Source: JAEZDC01 sp036676415 (GTDB lineage: Bacteria > Bacteroidota > Bacteroidia > Chitinophagales > Chitinophagaceae). Taken from it: a stretch of DNA of 64,000 bases. Of the stretch, positions 8,590-17,706 are shown piece after piece. Every line of letters starts with the position of its first letter. Positions within the stretch are counted from its first letter, which is position 1. The position numbers and the translations under genes are program-made. The notes below the pieces were generated by a model that was not told where the DNA came from, did no database searches, and saw only the letters and a program-made list of their open reading frames with translations. The DNA lies in NCBI GenBank assembly GCA_036676415.1, contig JAKFCX010000029.1, positions 1 through 64,000 of the forward strand, written 5' to 3'.

Positions 8590-9006
8590 TCATTGTGAGA
8601 TGGAATTAAGATATTCCTGCAACATAATGGTAGCAGCAACCTGGTCTACATTTCCTTTTACTTGTCGTTGCTTTTTCTTCATGCCCATTTCTACCATAGC
8701 ACGGCTGGCAAGTTTGGAAGTATAACGTTCGTCAACTTCCTTAATTGGAATTGAGGGAAATTCTTTCGTTAGTTTTTGAATAGCAGCTTTCACTAATGGT
8801 GTAGCATGTGTATCAGAATCATCCCAGTTGGTGGGCATTCCAATGAGTATCAGTTCCACCTGCTCCTGCTGAAAATACTTCCTGAGAAAAGGAATAAGTT
8901 CTTTGGTTTCGATAGTGGTTAATGCCGTGGCAATGATCTGGAGTGGATCTGTTACAGCAATACCCGTTCTTTTACCGCCATAATCTATACAAATAATTCT
9001 CGCCAT
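8590..9006 (-). CDS. ruvX: RuvX/YqgF Holliday junction resolvase-like / pre-16S rRNA nuclease
   Basis: A 138-residue RNase H-fold protein: first acidic residue in IDYGGKRTGIAVTDP near the N-terminus, a central GMPTNWD loop, and the VDERYTSKLA motif (about 95-105). The family processes the 5' end of 16S rRNA and has been called a putative Holliday junction resolvase. It lies between ubiA-like and def in a minus-strand housekeeping run; an 89-base gap separates it from def. Confidence 0.93.
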   Translation of the reverse strand: MARIICIDYGGKRTGIAVTDPLQIIATALTTIETKELIPFLRKYFQQEQVELILIGMPTNWDDSDTHATPLVKAAIQKLTKEFPSIPIKEVDERYTSKLASRAMVEMGMKKKQRQVKGNVDQVAATIMLQEYLNSISQ

Positions 9007-9020
9007 TAATTAAAGATAAA

Positions 9021-9071
9021 CAGAGTATCCCACTCTGTAATTCGTGTAATTCGTTCTGATTCGTGTAATCA
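9021..9071. repeat. short hairpin and direct repeats between ruvX and the ubiA-like gene
   Basis: CAGAGT-ATCCC-ACTCTG (9021-9037) forms a six-base stem. It is followed by two copies of ATTCGTGTAAT (from 9040 and from 9059), separated by TCGTTCTG. The role is unknown; the stem is too short and lacks a T-run, so a terminator call is weak. Confidence 0.35.
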
Positions 9072-9971
9072 ATTAATAAACAAGTCGGCAATTACAAATA
9101 CTGCAAATACAACACTTGCAATTCCATTAGCCGTCATAAAAGCCAGGTTTACTCGTCTTAAGTCATCCGGTTTTACAACTGAGTGTTGGTAAATGAGCAT
9201 GCCAATAAATACAGCGACACCGATCCAATACAGCCAGCCAAAATCTGCATACAAACCTGCTGCTACTACACAGGCTGCACTCAATAAATGCAGGAACTCG
9301 GATATTCTTAGTGCTTTCTTTTTACCAACAGCAGCAGGAATAGAATGCAATTTATTGTTCCTGTCGAATTCTTCATCCTGTAAAGAATAAATGATATCAA
9401 ATCCACTCACCCAAAATAAAACTGTGAAAGAAAAAAGAACAGGTAACAAATCAAATCTTGCGGTCACTGCTAAGTAGGCTCCTATTGGGGCTAATGCAAG
9501 ACCTAAACCTAACACCAAATGACAAAGTGGAGTAAATCGTTTTGTATAACTGTAAAACAAAATAACAAATAAAGCTATCGGGGATAATATCAGCACTGCA
9601 GTATTTAGTAAATAACAGCAGATCACGAAAAGTACACAACAGAGAATCGTGAACATCAAAGCACTGTTAGCTGAGATAATGCCTTTAGGAATTTCACGGA
9701 TTGCAGTTCTCGGATTTTTTGCATCAAACTGCCTGTCGAGGTATCGGTTGAAGGCCATAGCAGCACTTCGAGCGAAGATCATACAAAGAATTACTAAACC
9801 TAATTCAAGAATAAAACCTGGCCAACCCCTCACTTCTGAAAATCTATTAGGGTATTCTGCTAAATATGCAGCTTTAATATTTCCAAGGAAATATCCGATC
9901 AATGCAAACGGCATTGCAAAAATGGTATGAGAGAATTTTACAAGACTTAGATAATTCTTAAAGGTTGCCAT
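9069..9971 (-). CDS. UbiA family prenyltransferase (4-hydroxybenzoate polyprenyltransferase-like)
   Basis: A 300-residue integral membrane prenyltransferase with about eight or nine helices. Both aspartate motifs are visible: NRYLDRQFDAKNPRT (about residues 73-87) and the second motif DEEFDRNNKLHSIPAAVGKK (about 199-218). These bind the prenyl diphosphate through magnesium. Members of this UbiA-like group are annotated as putative 4-hydroxybenzoate polyprenyltransferases and in Bacteroidota probably serve menaquinone biosynthesis, since MenA and UbiA share the fold; I cannot settle the acceptor. Start at 9971 gives MATFKNYLSLVKFSHTIFAMP, the usual family N-terminus. Confidence 0.88.
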   Translation of the reverse strand: MATFKNYLSLVKFSHTIFAMPFALIGYFLGNIKAAYLAEYPNRFSEVRGWPGFILELGLVILCMIFARSAAMAFNRYLDRQFDAKNPRTAIREIPKGIISANSALMFTILCCVLFVICCYLLNTAVLILSPIALFVILFYSYTKRFTPLCHLVLGLGLALAPIGAYLAVTARFDLLPVLFSFTVLFWVSGFDIIYSLQDEEFDRNNKLHSIPAAVGKKKALRISEFLHLLSAACVVAAGLYADFGWLYWIGVAVFIGMLIYQHSVVKPDDLRRVNLAFMTANGIASVVFAVFVIADLFIN

Positions 9972-10007
9972 TAAACATTTATTATTTCACGCAAAGGTTA
10001 TAAGTAA

Positions 10008-10054
10008 GCAAAGATGCAAAAGACTTTCCGCTTTGCTCAACTTTGCGTCTTTGC
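10008..10054. repeat. GCAAAGA-type inverted repeat at the 3' end of the trmH-like gene
   Basis: The left arm GCAAAGATGCAAAAG (10008-10022) pairs with CTTTGCGTCTTTGC (10041-10054), apart from one mismatch and one extra base. The right arm lies inside the trmH-like gene and supplies its last codons (Ala-Lys-Thr-Gln). It could fold as a terminator-like hairpin for that gene. Confidence 0.5.
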
Positions 10055-10579
10055 GAGAAACCTGTGCTCGCTTAATTTCCACAACACAATTCCCGCTGCT
10101 GTTGCAATATTCAGCGAATGTTTCATTCCCAACTGTGGTATTTCAATCGCACCATCGCAATATTTCAATATCTCTTCCTGTACACCCACCACCTCGTTTC
10201 CAAATACCACAGCGATCTTTTCTTCACCGAAATTGCATTGCTCCAAAGATATACTGCCTTCAGCCTGCTCTACTGCATATACTGTATAACCTTCGGCCTT
10301 CAATTCATTCACTGCATCAAGTGCTGAAGGATATTGTATCCAATCCACCGAATCAGTTGCACCTAAAGCAGTTTTTGCCATTTGTCTATGTTCAGGTGTT
10401 GGTGAATAGCCACAAATACAAATCGCTTTCACCAAAAAAGCATCAGCCGTTCTGAAAACACTACCCACATTGTAAACACTTCTTATGTTATCCAATACCA
10501 CTACCAACGGATTTTTCTCTGCCTGCTTAAATTCCTCTACCGTCATTCTACCCAATTCTGCCATGCTCAGTTTTCGCAT
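10037..10579 (-). CDS. TrmH/SpoU family RNA 2'-O-methyltransferase
   Basis: From the ATG at 10579 this is a 180-residue SPOUT methyltransferase that would methylate a ribose 2'-OH in tRNA or rRNA using SAM. The three family motifs are present: VVLDNIRSVYNVGSVFRTAD (motif 1), VVFGNEVVGV (motif 2) and IPQLGMKHSLNIATAAGI (motif 3). An in-frame extension upstream to 10624 is less likely because it adds a non-conserved segment. The C-terminal residues come from an intergenic-type repeat. The target nucleotide is not deducible. Confidence 0.88.
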   Translation of the reverse strand: MRKLSMAELGRMTVEEFKQAEKNPLVVVLDNIRSVYNVGSVFRTADAFLVKAICICGYSPTPEHRQMAKTALGATDSVDWIQYPSALDAVNELKAEGYTVYAVEQAEGSISLEQCNFGEEKIAVVFGNEVVGVQEEILKYCDGAIEIPQLGMKHSLNIATAAGIVLWKLSEHRFLAKTQS

Positions 10580-10623
10580 AGCGGCAAAGATAAGAGTGAA
10601 GCAGGAAGTACGAAATACGATCA

Positions 10624-10651
10624 TTCACCATTCACCACTCACTATTCACCT
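10624..10651. repeat. heptamer repeat TTCACCA
   Basis: Four seven-base units in a row: TTCACCA, TTCACCA, CTCACTA, TTCACCT. They lie between the divergent trmH-like and M28 genes. Same 7-base period as the larger TGACCAT array at 55795. Confidence 0.6.
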
Positions 10652-10712
10652 CGTTCATCCTTTTTATTTTTTCTCCTCTCCTCAATGCCTTATTTTTCAC
10701 AAAAATCAGCAC

Positions 10713-12275
10713 ATGAGAACATTAAGATTACTTGTATTAGTATTCTGTCCACTCTTTGTTTTAGCCCAGGAAAAAGTGGACCTGGAGATGATGCAAAAGA
10801 TCAGGTCAGAAGGTTTAAATAATTCCCAGGTAATGGATATCGCCTGGCACTTAACTGATGCAAATGGTCCGAGGCTTACTGCTTCACCGGGCTTTTTAAA
10901 AGCCGCCAATTATGCCAAACAAACACTCGAAAAATGGGGCGTAAAGAATGTAAGAATAGAACCCTGGGGTGAATTTGGCAAGGGATGGGAACTGGAGAAA
11001 AGTTACGTGGCAATGACTGCTCCTTATTACAAACCCATCATCGCTTTTCCAAAAACATGGACGAAGGGTACCAAACGTTCAAAAAATGCCGAAGTGATAC
11101 TCATCACAGCTAAAGATTCTATTGGGTTGGATGCGTTCCGTGGAAAGTTGAAGGGAAAGATCCTGGTGGTAGAAAGGATCGAAAAACATGAGCAATCTTT
11201 TAAACCAGATGCAACCAGGAGAACACAATCACAATTAGATTCTTTATCAACTGCTGTAATAACAGAACGCCAGCCAAATAATAATACCGACACAGCTGCA
11301 GCCAGGAGAAGAAGAGACCAGTTTCTTGCCCAGCAGGCTTTCACCAGTACGTTAAGAGAACTTGCCAGGAAAGAAGGTGCTGTTGCGATTCTCAGTTCCG
11401 GTACAAGAAACCATGATGGAACTATTTTCGTACAGGGTGGTGGTAGTTATAAAGCAAGCGATCCTGAGAATATCCTGGATGTAGCCATTGCTTTGGAAGA
11501 TTTTAATCCAATTGTAAGGATGCTACAGAAAGGTATTCCGGTTAAAGTTGATATGGAAGTAAAAACAAAATTCCAGACAGCAGATACAAAAGGTTATAAC
11601 GTAATCGCAGAGATTCCAGGTACAGATCTGAAAGATGAGATCGTAATGCTCGGTGCTCACCTCGATAGCTGGCAAGGATCTACAGGTGCTACAGATAATG
11701 CTTCAGGAAGTTCGGTGATGATGGAAGTGATGCGAATTCTTAAATCTATTGGTGCCGAACCAAGAAGAACCATCCGTATTGCATTATGGAGTGGTGAAGA
11801 ACAGGGCTTGCTAGGATCTAGGGCTTACGTTAAGCAGAACTTCGGCGATAGAACTACAATGGAACTGCTTCCTGACCACCAAAAATTCTCTGCCTATTAT
11901 AACATCGATAACGGTACAGGAAAGATCCGGGGTATTTACCTGCAGAATAATGAAGCATTACGCCCCATTTTCACTGCATGGCTGGCTCCGTTCAAAGATC
12001 TTGAGGCAACAACAGTAACCATCAACAATACAGGTTCAACAGATCATATGTCGTTTGACGAAGTTGGCTTGCCGGGCTTCCAGTTCATCCAGGATAATAT
12101 TGAATACAGTACAAGAACCCATCACAGTAATATGGATTCTTATGATCATTTATTACCGGATGATCTGAAACAGATGTCAGTGATTGTAGCTGCTTTCGTG
12201 TACAATACAGCGATGAGAAATGAAAAATTGCCAAGAAAACCGCTACCAAAACCAAGAAATACAGGAGGAAGATAG
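10713..12275 (+). CDS. secreted M28 family zinc peptidase
   Basis: Start chosen at 10713, giving a signal peptide (MRTLRLLVLVFCPLFVLAQ) and a 520-residue protein; the frame is open upstream to 10485 but that region lies across the heptamer repeat. Zinc ligands are visible in order: GAHLDSW (about residue 316), TDNASG (about 328), the catalytic Glu in SGEEQGLLGS (about 361), an Asp in YNIDNG, and a late RTHHSNMDSYDH histidine. A PA-domain-like insertion is likely between 130 and 290. The enzyme would cleave N-terminal residues from peptides in the periplasm or outside. Single gene. Confidence 0.9.
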   Translation: MRTLRLLVLVFCPLFVLAQEKVDLEMMQKIRSEGLNNSQVMDIAWHLTDANGPRLTASPGFLKAANYAKQTLEKWGVKNVRIEPWGEFGKGWELEKSYVAMTAPYYKPIIAFPKTWTKGTKRSKNAEVILITAKDSIGLDAFRGKLKGKILVVERIEKHEQSFKPDATRRTQSQLDSLSTAVITERQPNNNTDTAAARRRRDQFLAQQAFTSTLRELARKEGAVAILSSGTRNHDGTIFVQGGGSYKASDPENILDVAIALEDFNPIVRMLQKGIPVKVDMEVKTKFQTADTKGYNVIAEIPGTDLKDEIVMLGAHLDSWQGSTGATDNASGSSVMMEVMRILKSIGAEPRRTIRIALWSGEEQGLLGSRAYVKQNFGDRTTMELLPDHQKFSAYYNIDNGTGKIRGIYLQNNEALRPIFTAWLAPFKDLEATTVTINNTGSTDHMSFDEVGLPGFQFIQDNIEYSTRTHHSNMDSYDHLLPDDLKQMSVIVAAFVYNTAMRNEKLPRKPLPKPRNTGGR

Positions 12276-12299
12276 TTGGCCAACTGAAGTGCAGTTATC

Positions 12300-12325
12300 A
12301 ACTTCGTTGTGTCACTCACTTGTAC
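12300..12325 (-). repeat. dispersed intergenic repeat (R3)
   Basis: Minus-strand reading is GTACAAGTGAGTGACACAAC followed by GAAGTT. It carries the second core type, AGTGAGTGACACAAC, which is identical in four copies in this window. It sits between two convergent genes. Confidence 0.7.
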
Positions 12326-12371
12326 TGAATATCATTACGCAACAATGGAGCTTCGAAAGAGGCTCCATTTT

Positions 12372-12722
12372 CTATAATTTACGTTGCCGAAAATTATTTT
12401 CTTCGATAACCGTAAAATAACCTTCTAATTGATAGTTCGCTTTAATTATACTTATTAAGACTTGTGCTGCAAAACGAGGATCCGCTCCTTTATGACGGAA
12501 AAAGATGATTGAAGGAGGATCGACAATTTGATTGCTAAATAATATTTCGCCATAGTCCTTATCAAATGTTAAGATGATGGCTTGCTGTTGCTGGGCAAAC
12601 CTGATGATACTTAAATCAGAAATACCAGGAGAATTTTCTCTAATGCTCACTATATCAAATCCCTGTTCTCTTAAAAATTGAATTGATAAGAAAGGAAAAT
12701 TCTCGTCGGCAAGAAATTGCAT
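12372..12722 (-). CDS. DUF5615 PIN-like toxin
   Basis: A 116-residue protein with the PIN-like (Mut7-C-like) pattern: FLADENFPFLSIQFLREQGF at the N-terminus with the first acidic residues, VSIRENSPGISD, and the second acidic centre in ILTFDKDYGEILF. Members of DUF5615 are found beside DUF433 proteins and are proposed toxins with RNase activity. The start shares one base with the stop of the DUF433 gene, giving tight coupling, with the antitoxin-like gene first. Activity is inferred from the family. Confidence 0.85.
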   Translation of the reverse strand: MQFLADENFPFLSIQFLREQGFDIVSIRENSPGISDLSIIRFAQQQQAIILTFDKDYGEILFSNQIVDPPSIIFFRHKGADPRFAAQVLISIIKANYQLEGYFTVIEENNFRQRKL

Positions 12723-12964
12723 CAGGCAGATTTTTGCAGAGGGAAAAGTAATTCATGTTGCATGCATTCTTTCAGATAAGCAAACACCGCCTTTATTTGA
12801 TCTCGATTAATGTGAGGATAATTTTGAAGAATTGTATCTTCAGTCCAGCCATTCTCGAATAAATCAAGAATTAATTCCACGGAAAGTCTGGTACCCTTAA
12901 TTACAGGCTTACCCATCAATATTTCCTTATCGGATACAATATGATCTTTCCAGTTCATATTCAA
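12722..12964 (-). CDS. DUF433 domain antitoxin-like protein
   Basis: An 80-residue DUF433 protein. The signature ILMGKPVIKGTRLSVELILD, then a NGWTEDTILQNYPH helix-turn-helix-like part and QIKAVFAYL, is typical. DUF433 is proposed to be the DNA-binding antitoxin of the DUF5615 toxin encoded just downstream (one-base overlap). The pair is divergent from mutS, whose promoter region of 137 bases they share. Confidence 0.88.
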   Translation of the reverse strand: MNMNWKDHIVSDKEILMGKPVIKGTRLSVELILDLFENGWTEDTILQNYPHINRDQIKAVFAYLKECMQHELLFPLQKSA

Positions 12965-13077
12965 ATATACAACTATATTTTTCCAACCTGATTATAGAAG
13001 AGCATTAAACCCCATTTGGGATCTTCACGAATTTTCCCCAAATAAGATGTTGATTTAAGAAGCCATCATCGTCTGAC

Positions 13078-13085
13078 TATATTTG
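13078..13085 (+). promoter_or_regulatory. -7 promoter box of mutS
   Basis: TATATTTG is a perfect TAnnTTTG and ends 16 bases before the mutS ATG. A TTTA at 13054-13057 is at about the right distance for the -33 element. Confidence 0.45.
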
Positions 13086-13101
13086 CCGTCCAAAGATACA
13101 C

Positions 13102-15729
13102 ATGGCAAAAACCGCCGCCGAAACGCCTTTAATGCAGCAACACAGGACCATCAAGCAGAAGTATCCTGATGCTATCCTTTTGTTTCGTGTCGGTGATTTC
13201 TATGAAACCTTCGGAGAAGATGCCATCATTGCTTCACAGGTGCTGGGCATCACACTCACCAAACGAAATAGTGGATCACCATCCAGTGCAGAACTGGCAG
13301 GATTTCCACATCATGCCTTAGATACATATCTCCATAAATTGGTGAAGGCAGGCTATCGTGTAGCCATCTGTGATCAGCTGGAAGATCCCAAAACAGTAAA
13401 AGGCATTGTCAAGAGAGGTGTAACAGAATTAGTAACACCCGGTATTGCTACGAACGATAAACTCCTTGAACACAATACCAATAATTTTCTTGCAGGTATT
13501 CATTTTACAGACGATTGTTTAGGAATTGCTTTGCTGGATATTTCTACGGGCGAATTCTTTTTGGCAGAAGGAAGTGTTGAATACATCGATAAACTGCTGC
13601 AAACACTCAAGCCAGCTGAGGTGATCTACCAGCGAAGCTTTCAGAAACGTTTTAAAGAATTATTTGGCGTAAAGTTCTATACCTACACTTTAGAGAGCTG
13701 GATCTTTGATGAAGCTTTTGCAACGGAGAACCTGCTCAAACATTTTCAAACACATTCACTCAAAGGTTTTGGTATAGAGAACATGGTATGCGGCATCATC
13801 GCTGCTGGATCTGTTTTGCATTACCTGAAGGAAACGGAACATCCTAACCTGCAACACATCACATCGGTTCAACGAATTGAAAAAGATGATTACCTGTGGA
13901 TGGATAAATTCACCATCAGAAATCTTGAGCTACTTTATTCTGGCAGTGGAGAAGGAAATTCTTTACTGAAAGTATTGGACAATACAGTGAGTCCAATGGG
14001 TGCCAGGATGTTGAAACGCTGGATCGTGATGCCATTGAAAGATGTAAAAAAGATCAATGAAAGATTAGATGCTACGGAATACTTTATAAAAGAAGTTGAC
14101 CTCAGAACAAAACTTGTTCAGCTGATCAAACAATGTGGTGATGTAGAAAGATTAGTGAGTAAGATCCCAATGAAGAAGATCAATCCAAGGGAAGTAATGC
14201 AGCTTGCCAAGGGATTACAATACACAGAACAGATAAAACAATTATGTGTCACATCTTCCAACGACTACCTGAAAAGATTGGGAGATGCATTGAATCCCTG
14301 CCAGTACATTCATGATAAAATATTAAAAGAGATCAATGAACTTCCTCCTGTTGCAGCTCACAAAGGTGGATTAATCAGGGAAGGTGTAGTGACTGAACTT
14401 GACCAGTTAAGAAAAATATCTTCCGGTGGAAAAGAATACCTGGTAACGATCCAACAAAAAGAATCTGAAAGAACCGGCATCAGTAGTTTAAAGATCGGTT
14501 TTAATAATGTGTTTGGATATTATTTGGAAGTAACCAATCTCCATAAAAATAAAGTTCCGGCTGAATGGATACGAAAACAAACTCTGGCAAATGCTGAGCG
14601 TTATATCACTCCAGAATTAAAAGAATACGAAGAACAGATAACAGGAGCCGAAGATAAAATACTGGCAATAGAACTTGATCTCTACGATAAATTATTATTG
14701 GAATTACAAGACTATATTGCTCCTATACAAGTAAATGGAAATATATTGGCAGTGCTGGATTGCCTGTTATGTTTTTCCAACAATGCTTTGCAGTATAATT
14801 ACAAAAAGCCTGAGCTACATGAAGGGCATGAACTGGATTTAAAAGAAAGTCGGCATCCTGTTATTGAAAGAAATTTACCAGTTGGTGATCCATATATTGC
14901 CAATGATATTTATTTAAACCCTGCAGAACAACAGATCATTATTCTTACCGGTCCAAACATGAGTGGTAAAAGTGCCATACTTCGTCAGACTGCACTTATT
15001 ACATTGATTGCACATATGGGAAGTTTTGTTCCGGCAGATGCTGCAAAAGTTCCGTTGACCGATAAAATATTTACAAGAGTTGGTGCAAGCGATAATCTTA
15101 GTGGTGGTGAATCTACTTTTATGGTAGAGATGAATGAAACAGCCAGCATCATCAATAATATTTCAGATCGTAGCCTGATATTATTAGACGAAATTGGAAG
15201 AGGAACTTCTACCTACGATGGCATTTCCATTGCCTGGAGTATTGTAGAACACCTGCAATCCTCACCTGCTGCACCAAAAACATTATTTGCTACGCACTAT
15301 CACGAATTGAATGAGTTGGAAAATAAATTCGACCGCATAAAAAACTATCATGTAACCAATAAAGAAGTGGGCAATAAGATCATCTTCCTTAGAAAACTTG
15401 CAGCTGGAGGAAGCACTCACAGCTTTGGTATTCATGTGGCAAAAATGGCAGGAATGCCACCAGGTTTGATTGATAGGGCCAATGAAATATTATTACAGCT
15501 GGAAGAGAAACATTCTGGCGAAGAAAGTACAGGCGATAAACCAAAAGCAAGCAATGCAACAGCCCAGGTAAAGAATCTTACTACCGGTAAGATGCAGTTA
15601 AACATATTCGACATTCATTCTCAAACATTCGATGAGATAAGAACACTGTTGAACAATATTGATATTAACCGCTTAACTCCTGTCGAAGCATTATTAAAAT
15701 TGCAGGAGATAAAACAAAAGGTAAAATAA
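13102..15729 (+). CDS. mutS: DNA mismatch repair protein MutS
   Basis: A full-length 875-residue MutS, the mismatch-recognition ATPase. The mismatch-reading Phe-X-Glu is present (Phe33, Glu35 in DFYETF). The Walker A GPNMSGKS is near residue 617, followed by the ABC-type signature region (NLSGGESTFMVEM), the Walker B DEIGRGTSTYDG and the ATHYHEL switch. The C-terminal region carries the usual dimerisation helices. Start at 13102 fits the family and follows a good -7 box. Single gene, convergent with the next gene. Confidence 0.98.
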   Translation: MAKTAAETPLMQQHRTIKQKYPDAILLFRVGDFYETFGEDAIIASQVLGITLTKRNSGSPSSAELAGFPHHALDTYLHKLVKAGYRVAICDQLEDPKTVKGIVKRGVTELVTPGIATNDKLLEHNTNNFLAGIHFTDDCLGIALLDISTGEFFLAEGSVEYIDKLLQTLKPAEVIYQRSFQKRFKELFGVKFYTYTLESWIFDEAFATENLLKHFQTHSLKGFGIENMVCGIIAAGSVLHYLKETEHPNLQHITSVQRIEKDDYLWMDKFTIRNLELLYSGSGEGNSLLKVLDNTVSPMGARMLKRWIVMPLKDVKKINERLDATEYFIKEVDLRTKLVQLIKQCGDVERLVSKIPMKKINPREVMQLAKGLQYTEQIKQLCVTSSNDYLKRLGDALNPCQYIHDKILKEINELPPVAAHKGGLIREGVVTELDQLRKISSGGKEYLVTIQQKESERTGISSLKIGFNNVFGYYLEVTNLHKNKVPAEWIRKQTLANAERYITPELKEYEEQITGAEDKILAIELDLYDKLLLELQDYIAPIQVNGNILAVLDCLLCFSNNALQYNYKKPELHEGHELDLKESRHPVIERNLPVGDPYIANDIYLNPAEQQIIILTGPNMSGKSAILRQTALITLIAHMGSFVPADAAKVPLTDKIFTRVGASDNLSGGESTFMVEMNETASIINNISDRSLILLDEIGRGTSTYDGISIAWSIVEHLQSSPAAPKTLFATHYHELNELENKFDRIKNYHVTNKEVGNKIIFLRKLAAGGSTHSFGIHVAKMAGMPPGLIDRANEILLQLEEKHSGEESTGDKPKASNATAQVKNLTTGKMQLNIFDIHSQTFDEIRTLLNNIDINRLTPVEALLKLQEIKQKVK

Positions 15730-15739
15730 GGCTGAACCG

Positions 15740-16288
15740 CTACTCTTTTCCACCACTTCCCTTGAATTGATGTATGGTTTCTTTGAACAGTACATTGAAC
15801 GATGTAAGTGAACCATAGATCATGGTGATGTATTGCTGCAGGTCAACCTTGTCTTCATCTGATAATACTTTGTGTGCATTGATCTTTTGTTCGATCAGTC
15901 TTAACCTGTCTCTCACCATTACGATCTTATGAAAAAAAGTCTCGATCGGAAATTCTTTCGCCTGAAGTGAACTGTCGGCAGGTTTCAGTATCATCGTTCC
16001 ATTGTTCCACTTACCAGCCATCGGAACAAGTTGCACATCATGTAACCGCTGATCAAGAATATTTTCCAAAGCCCTTTCAATATCTGCCAGGGTAATAGAT
16101 GAAGATCCTTCAGTTGCCGACTCAGTCTTCTCCAAAACTTTCAACTCAAAATCTTTACCGATACTCTTTGTTCCGTTCTGTGTTTTAAACCAGATAACAT
16201 AAAACTCACTGGCAACATCAACAACAACACCACGACCAAAATGCTGATGTTCTATCCTTGAACCAATCCCTAATAATTCTGTCTGCAT
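15740..16288 (-). CDS. conserved hypothetical protein with Tudor-like N-terminal segment
   Basis: A 182-residue soluble protein. Residues 5-50 (GIGSRIEHQHFGRGVVVDV and onward) resemble the small beta-barrel found at the C-terminus of UvrD/PcrA helicases, which contacts nucleic acid or RNA polymerase; the remainder is helical, probably a coiled coil near the C-terminus. No catalytic motif. The likeness is by eye only, and the product should be treated as unknown. Convergent with mutS, 10 bases apart. Confidence 0.65.
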   Translation of the reverse strand: MQTELLGIGSRIEHQHFGRGVVVDVASEFYVIWFKTQNGTKSIGKDFELKVLEKTESATEGSSSITLADIERALENILDQRLHDVQLVPMAGKWNNGTMILKPADSSLQAKEFPIETFFHKIVMVRDRLRLIEQKINAHKVLSDEDKVDLQQYITMIYGSLTSFNVLFKETIHQFKGSGGKE

Positions 16289-16317
16289 TAAACGATAATA
16301 TTTTATTCGTAAGCTAA

Positions 16318-16338
16318 ATCAGCTATCAGCTATCACTT
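16318..16338. repeat. short heptamer repeat GCTATCA
   Basis: AATCAGCTATCAGCTATCAC contains two GCTATCA units in tandem between two minus-strand genes. Related sequence (GCTATCAGCCATCA) occurs near 36925. Confidence 0.4.
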
Positions 16339-17706
16339 ATACTCATACACCGCATAGCCCCAGGCAGGCAATTGCATTTCATCACCTGCATTGATTTGCT
16401 TTGTTGTGTTATCGAAAATATTTTTAGCACCTCCTGTAACTGATGCATTTCCGATCTTAAATGTTTGCGATGCCGCACTCAGATTTGTTACTACCAGCAC
16501 TTTCCTGCCGCCATTCATTCTCAAAAATGAATATATATTTTCATCATTACCTGTATTCAGTTTGGTGAAGGATGCATTTGCAGCCAGTGCAGGATTACGT
16601 TTCCTCAACTCCATTAAAGCTTTATAAAAAGAAGCACGCTGGTATTTTCCAAATGGAATAGGATCTTTATAAAAGAAACTGATGCTATCAGTTACTGGTT
16701 CTTCCTGTCCACTATAAATCAAAGGAACAGATTTCGGCAATGTTTGCGTAAGCACGGCAAATGGTGCATGACTTTCTCCGGGCATCGTCTGGTAATCGGC
16801 TTTGTTCCAGCTGTTCTCGTCATGATTACTGGTAAAATACATCCGCAATGCATTTTTTGCATAAGGTTGTTCAGCAAGTACAACTGTACTATCCAGTGCT
16901 GAAGCTTTTCTTTCGCCTTTTGCAATTCTTTTCATCATATGAAAAGTATTCCATCCATAGCTTGCATCAAAACCAACTTCATGCAACCATGGCTGCTCTG
17001 CTTCTGCAAGGAGAAAAATGTTCTTTTCCTTTCTAAGTTCTGGAATCGCTTTCGTATAAAAATCCTTCCCGACTTCAGCAGCAACATCTACCCTGAATCC
17101 ATCGATATCGGTTTCAGTGATCCAGTATTTCATTGCAGCAATCATACTATCGGTCAGTTGCTGAAAATGAGCTCCCTTAAATTCCAGTTTACGAATGTCA
17201 GTCCAGTCAGTTTCTAACGGATGTGTTGGCTCTCCTTTAGCATTCTTCAGATAAAAATCAGGATTAGAATTGATCCATGGATGATCAGCACCTGTATGAT
17301 TTGGCACCCAGTCAATAATCACTTTAAAATCCATATCATGGGCTTTATGCACCAGGTTTTTCCAATCAGATAAACTACCGAACTCAGGATTCACTGCTTT
17401 GTAATCTGCAATGGCATAGTAACTTCCCATGGCACCTTTCCTGTCTTTTACGCTTATTGGATTGATCGGCATAAACCAAAGTGTCTGCACACCCATTTCC
17501 TTTAAACGATCAAGGTGATTTGCAAATGCATTGAAGGTTCCTTCCGGTGTAAACTGTCGTACATTTACTTCGTAAATATTCCCTTGTACGATCCATGCAG
17601 GATGACCATCTACCTGTAAATTTTCCTCGGTATCAGAAGTGATGTTTGTTTTACAACTGCCGAAAGTAAAGGCTAGTAATAAAAACCAAAGCAGGTTACG
17701 TTTCAT
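16333..17706 (-). CDS. GH13 alpha-amylase family lipoprotein
   Basis: From the ATG at 17706 the protein has a lipoprotein signal (MKRNLLWFLLLAFTFGSC, Cys18) and a 457-residue GH13 barrel. Conserved regions are visible: IDWVPNHTG (region I), DGFRVDVAAEVG with the nucleophile Asp (region II), LLAEAEQPW with the acid/base Glu (region III) and TSNHDEN (region IV). A C-terminal beta-sandwich follows. It would hydrolyse alpha-1,4 glucans at the cell surface or in the periplasm. There is no SusC/SusD pair beside it, so it is not part of a classical starch locus here. The longer frame up to 17769 would destroy the signal. Confidence 0.9.
   Translation of the reverse strand: MKRNLLWFLLLAFTFGSCKTNITSDTEENLQVDGHPAWIVQGNIYEVNVRQFTPEGTFNAFANHLDRLKEMGVQTLWFMPINPISVKDRKGAMGSYYAIADYKAVNPEFGSLSDWKNLVHKAHDMDFKVIIDWVPNHTGADHPWINSNPDFYLKNAKGEPTHPLETDWTDIRKLEFKGAHFQQLTDSMIAAMKYWITETDIDGFRVDVAAEVGKDFYTKAIPELRKEKNIFLLAEAEQPWLHEVGFDASYGWNTFHMMKRIAKGERKASALDSTVVLAEQPYAKNALRMYFTSNHDENSWNKADYQTMPGESHAPFAVLTQTLPKSVPLIYSGQEEPVTDSISFFYKDPIPFGKYQRASFYKALMELRKRNPALAANASFTKLNTGNDENIYSFLRMNGGRKVLVVTNLSAASQTFKIGNASVTGGAKNIFDNTTKQINAGDEMQLPAWGYAVYEYK

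Noticed and set aside
9021..9037. Terminator for the ubiA-like or ruvX gene
   Set aside because: Stem of only six base pairs and no T-run.
16333..17706. Start of a starch-utilisation (Sus) locus
   Set aside because: Only the GH13 lipoprotein is present; neighbours are an unrelated hypothetical gene and a monooxygenase, with no SusC or SusD.
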